Shown piece after piece: positions 1-6,803 of a stretch of DNA of 12,676 bases (positions within the stretch are counted from its first letter, which is position 1; each line of letters opens with the position of its first letter). The DNA comes from Treponema sp. (lineage in GTDB: Bacteria > Spirochaetota > Spirochaetia > Treponematales > Breznakiellaceae). A program made the translations under genes and the position numbers. The notes under the pieces were generated by a model that saw only the letters and a list, made by a program, of their open reading frames with translations, was not told where the DNA came from and made no database searches. Location of the stretch: contig JAISTO010000223.1 of the NCBI GenBank assembly GCA_031272575.1, positions 1 to 12,676 on the forward strand, given 5' to 3'.

Positions 1-1047
1 AGCAAGAGCCTGGGGAACGGGCTCGACCCGCTCGAACTGGTGGACGAGTTCGGCTCGGACGCGATGAAGTTTACGCTTGCGTTCCTCTGCGCGCAGGGGC
101 AGGACCTGCTTGTTGACCGCGAAAGTTTTCGGGTGGGGTCGCGCTTCGCGAACAAGGTGTGGAACGCGAGCCGCTATATCCTGATGAACCTCGCGGGCTG
201 CACGTTTGTGAGCGGCGCGGGCCTGAACGGGGCCGACCGCTGGATTTACAGCCGCCTCAACCGCGCCGCGCGGGTGACTTCCGAGGCGCTCGAGGGCTAC
301 CGCTACAACGAGGCGGCGCAGGCGGTCTACGAGTTCTTTTGGAATGACTTCTGCGACTGGTACGTGGAGGCGGCAAAAATCTCCATTCGGGCGGGGGGGG
401 AGGAGCGCGACCGCGCGGTGTCCGTGCTCCTGCGCCTGCTCGAGGAGGCGCTGCGCCTGCTGCACCCGCTCCTGCCCATGGTGACCGAGGAGATCTACGC
501 GAAACTGCCTGCCGAGGCGCGCGGCGGGGAGGGGCTTTTGATCACCGCGCCCTACCCGCGCTTCAGAGAGGAGCGGGTCTGCGAGGATGCCGAGGAGGAC
601 TTCGCGCTCTTGCAGGAACTGGTGCGGGGTGTCCGCGCCCTGCGCGCGGAGTGCGGCATAGCCCCCGAAAAACGCCTCCGCTGCTTTGTGCGCGCCCTCG
701 ACGCGCCGCGCGATGCCTTCCTTGCGGCACAGGCCCCGCTCCTGAGCGCCCTGGCCGGCGTCGAGGCCGGGGACGCGGGCGGGGCCGGCGGCATAGGCCT
801 TACGGGGAAGGGCTTCGAGGCGTATCTCTATGTGGGGGACGCGGTGGATATCCCCGCGCTCAAGGCGAAGTTCCGCAGGGAGATCGACAAGGACAGCGCC
901 TACGCGGCGGGCCTGGAGGCGAAACTGGCGAACGCGGCGTTCCTGGCCAAGGCCCCGGCCGCGCTCGTGGCCGCCGAGCAGGAGAAACTGGCCGCCGCAC
1001 GGGGCCGGGCCGCGCGGCTGGAGGGCTACGTGGGGGCTATGGGGTAA
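1..1047 (+). CDS. valS: Valyl-tRNA synthetase, C-terminal part (5' end off the window)
   Basis: This is the 3' part of a class I aminoacyl-tRNA synthetase that charges tRNA-Val with valine in the cytoplasm. The window opens inside the KMSKS catalytic signature: the first codons read SKSLGNGLDP, so the reading frame runs in from the left edge and no start codon is present. Next comes the valine-type anticodon-binding helical domain, with a GQDLLVD segment, FANKVWNASRYILMNLAG (about residues 50-67 of the fragment) and FFWNDFCDWYVEAAKI. The last ~65 residues, from VDIPALKAKF to the TAA at 1045-1047, are rich in A, L, K and E and match the C-terminal coiled-coil tRNA arm typical of ValRS rather than IleRS or LeuRS. 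The order of domains and the full-length C terminus look normal. The 348 visible residues are roughly the last 40% of a usual ValRS. The Ala/Arg-rich tail reflects high GC. Family assignment is secure. Confidence 0.95.
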   Translation, partial: SKSLGNGLDPLELVDEFGSDAMKFTLAFLCAQGQDLLVDRESFRVGSRFANKVWNASRYILMNLAGCTFVSGAGLNGADRWIYSRLNRAARVTSEALEGYRYNEAAQAVYEFFWNDFCDWYVEAAKISIRAGGEERDRAVSVLLRLLEEALRLLHPLLPMVTEEIYAKLPAEARGGEGLLITAPYPRFREERVCEDAEEDFALLQELVRGVRALRAECGIAPEKRLRCFVRALDAPRDAFLAAQAPLLSALAGVEAGDAGGAGGIGLTGKGFEAYLYVGDAVDIPALKAKFRREIDKDSAYAAGLEAKLANAAFLAKAPAALVAAEQEKLAAARGRAARLEGYVGAMG

Positions 1048-1050
1048 GGG

Positions 1051-1127
1051 GGATGCTCGCCGCATCCTCCCCTGCGGGGAGGATGGCATCATTCGTGACC
1101 CCCCCTACCCCCCCAGAGGGGGGATGC
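1051..1127. repeat. Intergenic cluster of G/C-run inverted repeats after valS
   Basis: The first part of the valS-recQ spacer holds nested inverted repeats. CATCCTCCCC (1063-1072) and GGGGAGGATG (1076-1085) form a perfect 10-bp stem with a 3-base loop. C-run 1109-1114 and G-run 1118-1123 form a 6-bp stem around AGA. GGATGC occurs at both ends (1051-1056 and 1122-1127), with its complement GCATCC at 1062-1067, so alternative folds exist. The first stem lies 15 bases after the valS stop and could end transcription, but no T-tract follows it, so a classical intrinsic terminator is not shown. The mix of C7 runs and mirrored ends also looks like a short dispersed repeat. Its copy number elsewhere cannot be seen here. 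Confidence 0.5.
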
Positions 1128-1152
1128 TTACCGCTATGCCGTCATCCCGCAT

Positions 1153-1221
1153 CTGTTATAAAAAATCGAAAAAAATGCGCAAAAGTGACGTTAAACCGTA
1201 CGCGGGAGCCGTACATACGGT
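1153..1221 (+). promoter_or_regulatory. Possible promoter and leader of recQ (AT-rich patch plus short inverted repeat)
   Basis: In an otherwise GC-rich spacer, 1154-1178 is strikingly A-rich and contains TTATAAAA (about 1155-1162), a reasonable -10-like element. I see no good -35 box at the right distance. Just before the start codon, ACCGTA (1195-1200) and TACGGT (1216-1221) are inverted copies enclosing GGGAG (1204-1208), the only Shine-Dalgarno-like string. A hairpin there would put the ribosome site in the loop next to the ATG at 1222. CCGTAC also occurs as a direct repeat (1196-1201 and 1209-1214). Promoter function is inferred from base composition only. Confidence 0.3.
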
Positions 1222-2835
1222 ATGAATATTAACTACGACGAAAAATCCGAGGCCCGTGCCTGCGCCGCCCCCGACCCGCTCAGCCAGGCGGTGCATGATC
1301 TCTTCGGGCTCAACTATCTCTTTCCGTACCAGCGCCTCGTGATCGCGAACATCCTCGAGGCGGCCGGGGTGCTTGCCGCGTCGGACGGCGGCGGCGCTGA
1401 AGACGGCGGTATCGAAGACGGCGGCGGCGCGGCGGAGGACCGGGCGGATCTGGGGCGGCAGATCGTCATCCTGCCGACCGGGGCCGGGAAGTCACTCTGC
1501 TTTCAACTGCCGGCCATGCTCCTGCCGGGGCCGACGCTCGTCATCTACCCGATCCTCTCGCTTATGGCGGATCAGGAGCGCCGGCTCAGCGAGCGGGGCC
1601 TCGAGCCGGTGCTCCTGCGGGGGCAGCAGAGCCGGGAGGAGCGGGAGGCGGTCTGGGGGAAACTCCGCTCCGGCGCGAGCCGCTTCATCATCGCCAACCC
1701 GGAGGTGCTGCTGACCAAAGAGGTGCTGCGGGAACTGGGAGCTATGCGCCCCGCGCACCTCGTGATCGACGAGGCGCACTGCGTGAGCGAGTGGGGTGAA
1801 AGTTTCCGCCCCTCGTACCTCCGCATATCCGAGATACTCGAGGCCCTCTCGGAGGGGGAGCGCGCCCCCCTGGTAACGGCGTTTACCGCGACCGCTTCGG
1901 CGCCCGTGCTCGAGCGCATAGAGCGCTATGTCTTCGGGGGCCGGGGCGCGCGGCGCATCATCGGCAATCCGGACCGGAGCAACATCACCTACACGGCGCG
2001 GGGCGCCCTCGTCAAAAACCTCGCGGTGCGGGACCTGCTGGCAGCGGCTGACCTGCCGGGCATCGTGTTCTGCTCGTCCCGCAAGGGCACGGAGCGCATA
2101 GCGGCCTATCTGCGCCGCGAACTCCCCGCGCTGCGGGGCCTCCCGGAAACGGAGGTGCGCTTTTACCACGCCGGCCTCTCCCGCGAGGAAAAAACCGCGG
2201 TCGAGGAGTGGTTCTTCAAAAGCAGGCAGGGCATACTCGCCGCTACCTGCGCGTACGGCATGGGGGTAGACAAGTCGGACATACGCACCGTGATTCACCG
2301 CGACTGCCCGCCCTCGGTCGAGGCGTATCTGCAGGAGTCAGGCAGGGCCGGCCGGGACGGCGCCCAGTCCCTCGCGATCCTCCTGTGGGGGCCGGAGGAC
2401 GAGAGCCGCCTCGCGCTCGCGAAGGAGGAGCGCGACCGCGAGCGCCTCGCGCAATTGCTCGCGTTCGGGCGCAACGTTAGCGAATGCCGCCGGGCCGCGC
2501 TGCGGCGGCTCCTCAACTACGAGGGGCAGGCGGGCGAGACCCCGGCCGGGGGCGCGCCCGAGTACCCCTGCTGCGACGTCTGCGAGGGCGCCTCGGAGGC
2601 GGCCCCCCGTGAGGAGGCCGCGCTCCTCCGCTTCTTTGCCGCGAACAAGCGCGCCTTCACTCCGATAGAGGCCGCGTCCGAGTTGGGCCGCGTACAAAGC
2701 CTCCGCTGGCAGAGCGAAGACGCCCGCGAGGCGATCTTCCGCCTCATGCAGGCCGGGAAAATCAAACTATGCAAGAACTGGCTGTGGAAGGGGCGGCTGG
2801 TACCGGCCCGCGGTAAGTCACTTGTCAGGAAATAA
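1222..2835 (+). CDS. recQ: RecQ-family ATP-dependent DNA helicase (short form without HRDC)
   Basis: An SF2 3'-5' DNA helicase of the RecQ family, acting in recombination and replication-fork repair. All helicase motifs are present in order: Q-motif region LNYLFPYQR (30-38), Walker A LPTGAGKS (84-91), DEAH with HCVSEWG (183-192), motif III FTATAS (221-226), motif IV IVFCSSRKG (281-289), motif V CAYGMGVDKSDIR (343-355) and motif VI QESGRAGRDG (371-380) with its arginine fingers. C422, followed by C450, C451 and C454, fits the RecQ zinc site, though the CCDVC spacing is two residues tighter than the usual C-x2-C-x2-C. At 537 aa it lacks a C-terminal HRDC domain, and any winged-helix part (about 465-537) is reduced. 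Residues 52-78, between the Q motif and Walker A, are an odd Gly/Asp/Glu-rich insertion with GGGAED- and GGIED-like units. The ATG is chosen because it directly precedes the Q-motif region. The ribosome site is weak (GGGAG, 13 bases upstream). The last 11 bases overlap the end of convergent rsmG. Confidence 0.9.
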   Translation: MNINYDEKSEARACAAPDPLSQAVHDLFGLNYLFPYQRLVIANILEAAGVLAASDGGGAEDGGIEDGGGAAEDRADLGRQIVILPTGAGKSLCFQLPAMLLPGPTLVIYPILSLMADQERRLSERGLEPVLLRGQQSREEREAVWGKLRSGASRFIIANPEVLLTKEVLRELGAMRPAHLVIDEAHCVSEWGESFRPSYLRISEILEALSEGERAPLVTAFTATASAPVLERIERYVFGGRGARRIIGNPDRSNITYTARGALVKNLAVRDLLAAADLPGIVFCSSRKGTERIAAYLRRELPALRGLPETEVRFYHAGLSREEKTAVEEWFFKSRQGILAATCAYGMGVDKSDIRTVIHRDCPPSVEAYLQESGRAGRDGAQSLAILLWGPEDESRLALAKEERDRERLAQLLAFGRNVSECRRAALRRLLNYEGQAGETPAGGAPEYPCCDVCEGASEAAPREEAALLRFFAANKRAFTPIEAASELGRVQSLRWQSEDAREAIFRLMQAGKIKLCKNWLWKGRLVPARGKSLVRK

Positions 2836-3541
2836 CCGCAAGGCAGCGTTCCTCGGAAAGGAAGGGCACGTGCAGGGGAAGCACCTGCGCGCGCAGGCCC
2901 GGCGGCAGGCCCGCGCCTGCCAGTTCGGCTTCGGCCTTTCCGGCGCGGCCCTTGTATGCCGCGAGAAACGGGCGCGGCGCGCCGGGAGCCGCGGACCGGG
3001 GAGCGAGCAGCCGCAGCAGGTCTTTTACCATGCCGTGCTCCATTGGCTTGTATGCCCGCATAACTACCGCATCGAAACTGCCGGGGGGGCAGTCCGCTGC
3101 CTGGCAGGCCGCAATGGAGATATTTGAGAGACAGAGAAGCGCCGCCGCGTCCCGGAGGAAGCCCGCTCGCCGCTCCATACGCTCGACAAGGGTGACGCGC
3201 GCGGCGGGCAGCGCGATGGCCAGCGGTATGCCGGGGAGCCCCGCGCCGGAGCCCGCGTCCGCTATGCGGGGGGACTCGTCGAAGGGGGCGAGGAGCGCGG
3301 CGAGCGCCGGCAGGGGCGCGAGCGAGTCGAGAATGTGTTTTACGGCCAGTTCGTTCCGCGTCTTTACGTTGACCAGGCCGTATATGGGATTGAAGCGTTC
3401 TATCTCGTCCATGTATTCTTCGAGCAGGCGGAGTACTTCCTCTTTGCGGGGACCAAGAAGCCGCGCCGCCTGCGGTTCCGTCCGGCAGAGCGCCGCCAAT
3501 CCTTCCGCAAGCGGGGCATAGGCCGGAGCGGCATGTTTCAC
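2825..3541 (-). CDS. rsmG: 16S rRNA (guanine-527 N7) methyltransferase RsmG
   Basis: RsmG (GidB) transfers a methyl group from S-adenosylmethionine to N7 of G527 in 16S rRNA. Loss in many bacteria gives low-level streptomycin resistance. The 238-aa protein shows the RsmG layout: an N-terminal helical lead (30-50), FNPIYGLVNVKTRNELAVKH (50-69) with HILDS at the end, the SAM-binding loop IADAGSGAGLPGIPLAI (93-109), acidic residue E120 after motif II, and FDAVVMRAYKP (156-166) in place of the common VxxRA motif. The start is GTG at 3541-3539. It shares one base with the TAG stop of the upstream adaptor gene (TAGTG), with GGGAAAAGG just upstream, so translation is probably coupled to that gene. 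The long N-terminal lead matches family length, which supports this start. Its usual gidA/mnmG neighbour is absent here. Its TGA stop lies inside the 3' end of recQ (11-base antisense overlap). Confidence 0.92.
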   Translation of the reverse strand: MKHAAPAYAPLAEGLAALCRTEPQAARLLGPRKEEVLRLLEEYMDEIERFNPIYGLVNVKTRNELAVKHILDSLAPLPALAALLAPFDESPRIADAGSGAGLPGIPLAIALPAARVTLVERMERRAGFLRDAAALLCLSNISIAACQAADCPPGSFDAVVMRAYKPMEHGMVKDLLRLLAPRSAAPGAPRPFLAAYKGRAGKAEAELAGAGLPPGLRAQVLPLHVPFLSEERCLAVIS

Positions 3542-5193
3542 TACTGTACCTTTTCCCGCAGGATCACCTGCATGCCCTCGCGAATGCCCGCGCCCTGCGC
3601 CGCAACGGGCGGCAGGGCGTCAGCGCCGGCGGCAGGGGGCGCCGCAACGGGCGGCAGGGCGTCAGCGCCGGCGGCAGGGGGCGATGCGGCGGGCGGCAGG
3701 GCGGCGGCGGCATCCGCGCCCTGCGCCGCGACGGGCGGCAGGGCGGCAGCGGCGGCGTCAGCGCCCGCGGCGGCAGGGGGCGCCGCGACGGGCGGCAGGG
3801 CGGCAGCGGCGGCGTCAGCGCCCGCGGCGGCCTTTTCCGGCCGCGGCCGGGACCCCCGCGCGCCCCGTGTAAGGGGGGTAACCTCGGTGTGCACCCCGTC
3901 GCTTACGCCGGCGCGTACGAGCACGGCCTGCAGCGTACCCCCCTCGTCAAGGTACCAGAGGGGCTTGGGGGGCGCTGCCTGGGATGCCGCGCCGCGCCGG
4001 CTGTTTCTGCCGGCCGCGGCATTGTCCTGCCCTGGCGCGCCCCGGCCCCCGGGGGGGCCCATCCTCCCCATGCCGCCCCCCATGCCGCCGCCGCTGAGCA
4101 TGCCGCTGAGCCCTGAGCCGCCGCGGGCAGGGGCCGCCCCGTCCGCGGCGGAGGTGTTTGGAGCAGAGCTCTGCGCGGCGCGGCGCTCCCGCGCCTTGGC
4201 CTGCTCCTCCGCGCTCAGCCCCGCGAGGCCCGCCTCGAAGACCTTTTCGGCAATCGCCTCGTCCGTCAGCGTGGTCGGCTTGTAGCGGAGCGCGGCATTC
4301 GGCACCAGCAGCACGTTTTCACTCCGCTCCTGAATAAACTCGACCGTGCATGTCATGCCCGGGAGGAGCGAGCCGTCCGTATTGTCCACACTGATGATCA
4401 CGTCGTAAGAGACGACGTTATCCTGCACCGAGGGCATAAGGCGCTTGCTCTGCACCACCCCGGAAAAGGTACGCCCCGGCAGGCTCTCCAGCGTGAAACG
4501 GACGTCCTGCCCCTCGGCGATCGCGGCAATGTCCAGTTCGCCGACCCAGGATTCAATCTGCATCTCCTTGAGGTTTTCGGCGAGGGTGAAAATGCTGCTC
4601 GAGTTGCTGCTCGAACTGTCCACCACCGTATCCCCCTCGTTGATGTTCCGCTCGAGCACGATGCCGTCGATCGGGCTCGTAATGAACGCGTACTGGTTGA
4701 TTTCGGTTTCGATGGACTTCAGATTCGCCTCGGCCGCGGAAAGTTCCGCCTTCTGAATGTTGAATGTGGTGCGCGCATTTTTCAATTCGTAGTCGGAGAT
4801 CAGATTTTTGGCGGCCAGTTCCACCTGATACTCGTAGTTAAGGCGCTGCAGTTCGTAGTTCGCCCGCGCCTTCACCACGGAGGCCATTTGCTGCTCCCGC
4901 TGGAGGCGGAGCACGTCTGTGTTCAGTTCCGCCAGCACCTGGCCGCGCTGTATCGTGTCGTTGTAATCGACGTTGATTTTTTCCACCTTGCCGCTCATGC
5001 GGGGCAAGACCTTCACCGTGGCCACCGGGTTGATCGTCCCGGTCGAGGAGACGGTCTTTTCAATCGTCCCCCGCGTAATCGCGGTGAATTCGTAGACCGG
5101 CGCGTCGGCCTTGCCCGCGCAGGCGGCCGCAAGAAGCGCAAGCGGTAAAATTTGCCCAGCAAGCGCGCGTTTTTTTATAAAGGTGATAGTCAT
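3541..5193 (-). CDS. Efflux periplasmic adaptor (membrane-fusion) lipoprotein, MacA/HlyD-like, with C-terminal tandem repeats
   Basis: A membrane-fusion protein that would link an inner-membrane exporter to an outer-membrane channel. Residues 1-24 are a signal peptide, and C25 in LLAAAC is a likely lipid anchor, though the lipobox is non-classical. RGTIEKTVSSTGTINP (41-56) starts the adaptor core. VLPRMSGKVEKINVDYNDTI (62-81) and ITSPIDGIVL (171-180) are the two halves of the biotinyl-lipoyl domain, separated by a coiled-coil hairpin (about 95-165). The beta-barrel runs about 205-290 (LPGMTCTVEF at 277-286) and is followed by LLVPNAAL (295-302). Beyond this the protein is unusual. Residues 340-410 are low complexity with a GGGMGGGMGRMG stretch. 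Residues about 456-535 are Ala/Pro repeats of the GADALPPVAAPPA kind, placed between VLVRAGVSDGVHTEV and GIREGMQVIL, two pieces that are normally close in the last beta domain. At 550 aa it is well above the usual 350-420. AGAGGA upstream supports the ATG. No ABC, RND or TolC partner gene is adjacent. Confidence 0.88.
   Translation of the reverse strand: MTITFIKKRALAGQILPLALLAAACAGKADAPVYEFTAITRGTIEKTVSSTGTINPVATVKVLPRMSGKVEKINVDYNDTIQRGQVLAELNTDVLRLQREQQMASVVKARANYELQRLNYEYQVELAAKNLISDYELKNARTTFNIQKAELSAAEANLKSIETEINQYAFITSPIDGIVLERNINEGDTVVDSSSSNSSSIFTLAENLKEMQIESWVGELDIAAIAEGQDVRFTLESLPGRTFSGVVQSKRLMPSVQDNVVSYDVIISVDNTDGSLLPGMTCTVEFIQERSENVLLVPNAALRYKPTTLTDEAIAEKVFEAGLAGLSAEEQAKARERRAAQSSAPNTSAADGAAPARGGSGLSGMLSGGGMGGGMGRMGPPGGRGAPGQDNAAAGRNSRRGAASQAAPPKPLWYLDEGGTLQAVLVRAGVSDGVHTEVTPLTRGARGSRPRPEKAAAGADAAAAALPPVAAPPAAAGADAAAAALPPVAAQGADAAAALPPAASPPAAGADALPPVAAPPAAGADALPPVAAQGAGIREGMQVILREKVQ
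3589..3831. repeat. In-frame tandem repeats (period 42 and period 57) inside the adaptor gene
   Basis: Two related families of GC-rich direct repeats lie end to end. Bases 3599-3641 and 3641-3683 are identical over 43 bases with a 42-base period (14 codons). Bases 3723-3774 and 3780-3831 are identical over 52 bases with a 57-base period (19 codons). A degenerate middle copy joins them. All periods are multiples of three, so copy changes keep the frame. Encoded units alternate GADALPPVAAPPAA with GADAAAAALPPVAAPPAA-like versions. The exact copies point to recent slippage or unequal recombination, so this is a candidate variable-number repeat. Confidence 0.9.
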
Positions 5194-5197
5194 AGTT

Positions 5198-5203
5198 TCC
5201 TCT
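5198..5203 (-). promoter_or_regulatory. Shine-Dalgarno site of the adaptor gene
   Basis: On the - strand AGAGGA lies four bases before the ATG at 5193-5191, in the 51-base gap after the MATE gene. It supports this start, which in turn gives an intact signal peptide. No promoter is evident in the short gap, so the adaptor is probably transcribed together with the MATE gene. Confidence 0.65.
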
Positions 5204-5244
5204 GCAAATAACCAGCAAGAACCGTGCCAAGCGGCCGCTCACGC

Positions 5245-6633
5245 TTATTCCATGCGGCGCAGTTTCCGCAGTTCGAAGAGGATCATGGTACCGGTGAGGA
5301 GGAACGAAAAACCGTCCGCCACCGGCGTCGCGGCCACGACCCCCCAGAGGCCCCAGACCCTGCCGAAGATGAGGATGCAGGGGAGCAGCGCGAGGCACTG
5401 CCGGAGCGAGGTGAGGAAAATGGAGGTTTTTGGCCTTCCGGTGACCACATAGAAGTTTGACGAGACGATCTGGAAGCCGGCCAGGGGCATAAGCATGGTC
5501 ATCACCTTAAGGCACCAGGGGGCGAAGCGGAAGAGCGCCTCGCTGCCCCGGGGCGCGAAGAGGCGCACGAGGCCGTCCGCGAAGAGGTGTCCCAGGATGA
5601 AGCCCACGCAGCAGATCGCGGTGGCCCCCCCCACGGCGCCGAGGTACGCGCGGAAGACGCGGTGGTACTTTTTCGCCCCGTAGTTGTAGCCGAGTATGGG
5701 CTGCGCCCCCTGGTTTATGCCGAAGACCGGCATCATAATAAGCATGACAAGGGACCCGCAGATGTTCATGCCGGAGAGCGCGATGTCCCCGCCGTTTGCC
5801 ACCCCGAGCGCCGCGGCCCCGTACCAGCCCATCGCCGTGTTGTTGATCAACTGCACCGCGGACATGATGAACTGAAGCAGAAACTGCGCGGACCCGAACG
5901 CGAGGATATTGAAGATGATGCCCAGCCGCGGCCGAAAAGACGAGAGCCGCAGCCGGATAACCGCCTTCTTCCCGAAGTTGAACGAGAGTATCCAGATGCA
6001 GGAAGCCAACTGCGAGATGATAGTGGCCCAGGCCGCGCCCTCCACCCCCCAGCCGAACGCGAAGATGAAGAGCGGGTCCAGCACCGTGTTGAGGCCCGCG
6101 CCTATGAGCATGCTGATCATGGTGATGGTGGGGAAACCCTGGGCGCGGGTGCAGTGGGAAAAGCCGAAGCCCACGAGCGAAAACACGATGCCGTACAGGA
6201 TGATGCGGAGGTACTCGCGGGCGAAACCCAGGGCCTCGCTCCCCTCCTGCGCGCCGAGCATACCCAGTAGCGGCTCCATGAAGAGGAGCCCGAGCGTTGT
6301 CAATATGACGCCGGCGAGGATCAAGAGGATGAGGCAGTGATTCAGGGCGCTCTCGGCCTCCTCCCTGCGGCCCTGGCCCAGGCGCATCGAGATGAGGTTC
6401 GCGGCCCCCACGCCGAAGAGCATGGCGAAAGCCATGCCTATCGTCATAAGGGGGAGGCAGAGCGAGAGCCCTCCCAGCGCGATGTCTCCCACCCCGCGGC
6501 CGACAAAGAGCCGGTCGACCACATTGTAGAGCGCGTTGACCACCATGCCGGTGATCGCGGGGAGGGAGAACCTGACCAGAAGCCTGCCGACCGGCTCTGT
6601 TCCCATGCGGTCTGCCGCGTCAACCTGATTCAA
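5245..6633 (-). CDS. MATE-family efflux transporter (MepA/NorM-like)
   Basis: A polytopic inner-membrane antiporter of the multidrug and toxic-compound extrusion family, which exports drugs or metabolites in exchange for Na+ or H+. At 462 aa with about twelve hydrophobic segments it is full length. Family marks seen are MGTEPVGRLLVRFSLPAI (10-27), VVNALYNVVDRLFVG (31-45), GVGAANLISMRLGQGRREEA (74-93), LNTVLDPLFIF (181-191) with the buried Asp186, and the second-half mirror GINQGAQPILGYNYGA (305-320). The best match in style is the MepA-like subgroup. The start given is TTG at 6633-6631, preceded by AGGA ten bases upstream and by an in-frame TAG further up. The ATG at codon 10 is an alternative that would begin MGTEPVGR. 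Upstream lie a palindrome and the binding-protein gene. The adaptor gene follows 51 bases downstream, probably in the same transcript. MATE pumps work alone and do not need a membrane-fusion partner, so the pairing may be only positional. Substrate unknown. Confidence 0.92.
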   Translation of the reverse strand: MNQVDAADRMGTEPVGRLLVRFSLPAITGMVVNALYNVVDRLFVGRGVGDIALGGLSLCLPLMTIGMAFAMLFGVGAANLISMRLGQGRREEAESALNHCLILLILAGVILTTLGLLFMEPLLGMLGAQEGSEALGFAREYLRIILYGIVFSLVGFGFSHCTRAQGFPTITMISMLIGAGLNTVLDPLFIFAFGWGVEGAAWATIISQLASCIWILSFNFGKKAVIRLRLSSFRPRLGIIFNILAFGSAQFLLQFIMSAVQLINNTAMGWYGAAALGVANGGDIALSGMNICGSLVMLIMMPVFGINQGAQPILGYNYGAKKYHRVFRAYLGAVGGATAICCVGFILGHLFADGLVRLFAPRGSEALFRFAPWCLKVMTMLMPLAGFQIVSSNFYVVTGRPKTSIFLTSLRQCLALLPCILIFGRVWGLWGVVAATPVADGFSFLLTGTMILFELRKLRRME

Positions 6634-6667
6634 AACAGTAGTATCCTATGGAACCACGGATTAATCG

Positions 6668-6803
6668 GGGAGTGGGGAATAGGGAGTGGGGAGTGGCTTG
6701 CGCTTAGCCCGTAGATTGCGCGTACTACCGGACAGTTTGCCGGTAGTACGCGCAACCTGCAAACGCCGCGCACCCTACTCCCTACTCCCTATTCCCCACT
6801 CCC
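6668..6803. repeat. 136-base concentric palindrome between the binding-protein and MATE genes
   Basis: Two inverted repeats share exactly one centre of symmetry. The outer arms 6668-6696 and 6775-6803 are 29-base complements broken only by G:T pairs, built of GGGGAGT- and GGGAATAGGG-like strings. The inner arms 6716-6731 and 6740-6755 are a perfect 16-bp stem with loop ACAGTTTG (6732-6739). The 19-base stretches between them (6697-6715 and 6756-6774) pair poorly. The outer right arm ends on the last base of the binding-protein stop codon. The structure could fold in RNA as one long hairpin and limit read-through into the MATE gene. It could also be a miniature mobile or REP-like element. It codes for nothing, has no T-tract, and I see no clear target-site duplication. 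Confidence 0.85.

Noticed and set aside
1099..1123. Phase-variable homopolymer
   Set aside because: The C7 runs lie in non-coding DNA between valS and recQ with no frame or promoter spacing that they would switch.
1492..2298. 268-codon - strand open frame inside recQ
   Set aside because: Shadow of the helicase gene in GC-rich DNA. All RecQ motifs are on the + strand.
3589..3831. CRISPR-like array
   Set aside because: The repeats are contiguous coding units of 42 and 57 bases without unique spacers, and in frame with the adaptor protein.
3335..4285. Long + strand open frame opposite the adaptor and rsmG genes
   Set aside because: It is antisense to two well-supported genes and consists of the Ala/Gly repeat read on the other strand. 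No family motif.
5587..6270. 227-codon + strand open frame opposite the MATE gene
   Set aside because: Highly charged composition typical of the reverse of membrane-protein codons. Shadow.
6634..6667. Separate promoter for the MATE gene
   Set aside because: No -35/-10 pair with sensible spacing could be found. Co-transcription from the upstream gene through the palindrome is simpler.
6668..6803. Insertion sequence remnant with transposase
   Set aside because: Terminal-type inverted arms exist, but the 78 bases between them hold only another stem and no coding capacity. Reported as a palindrome instead.
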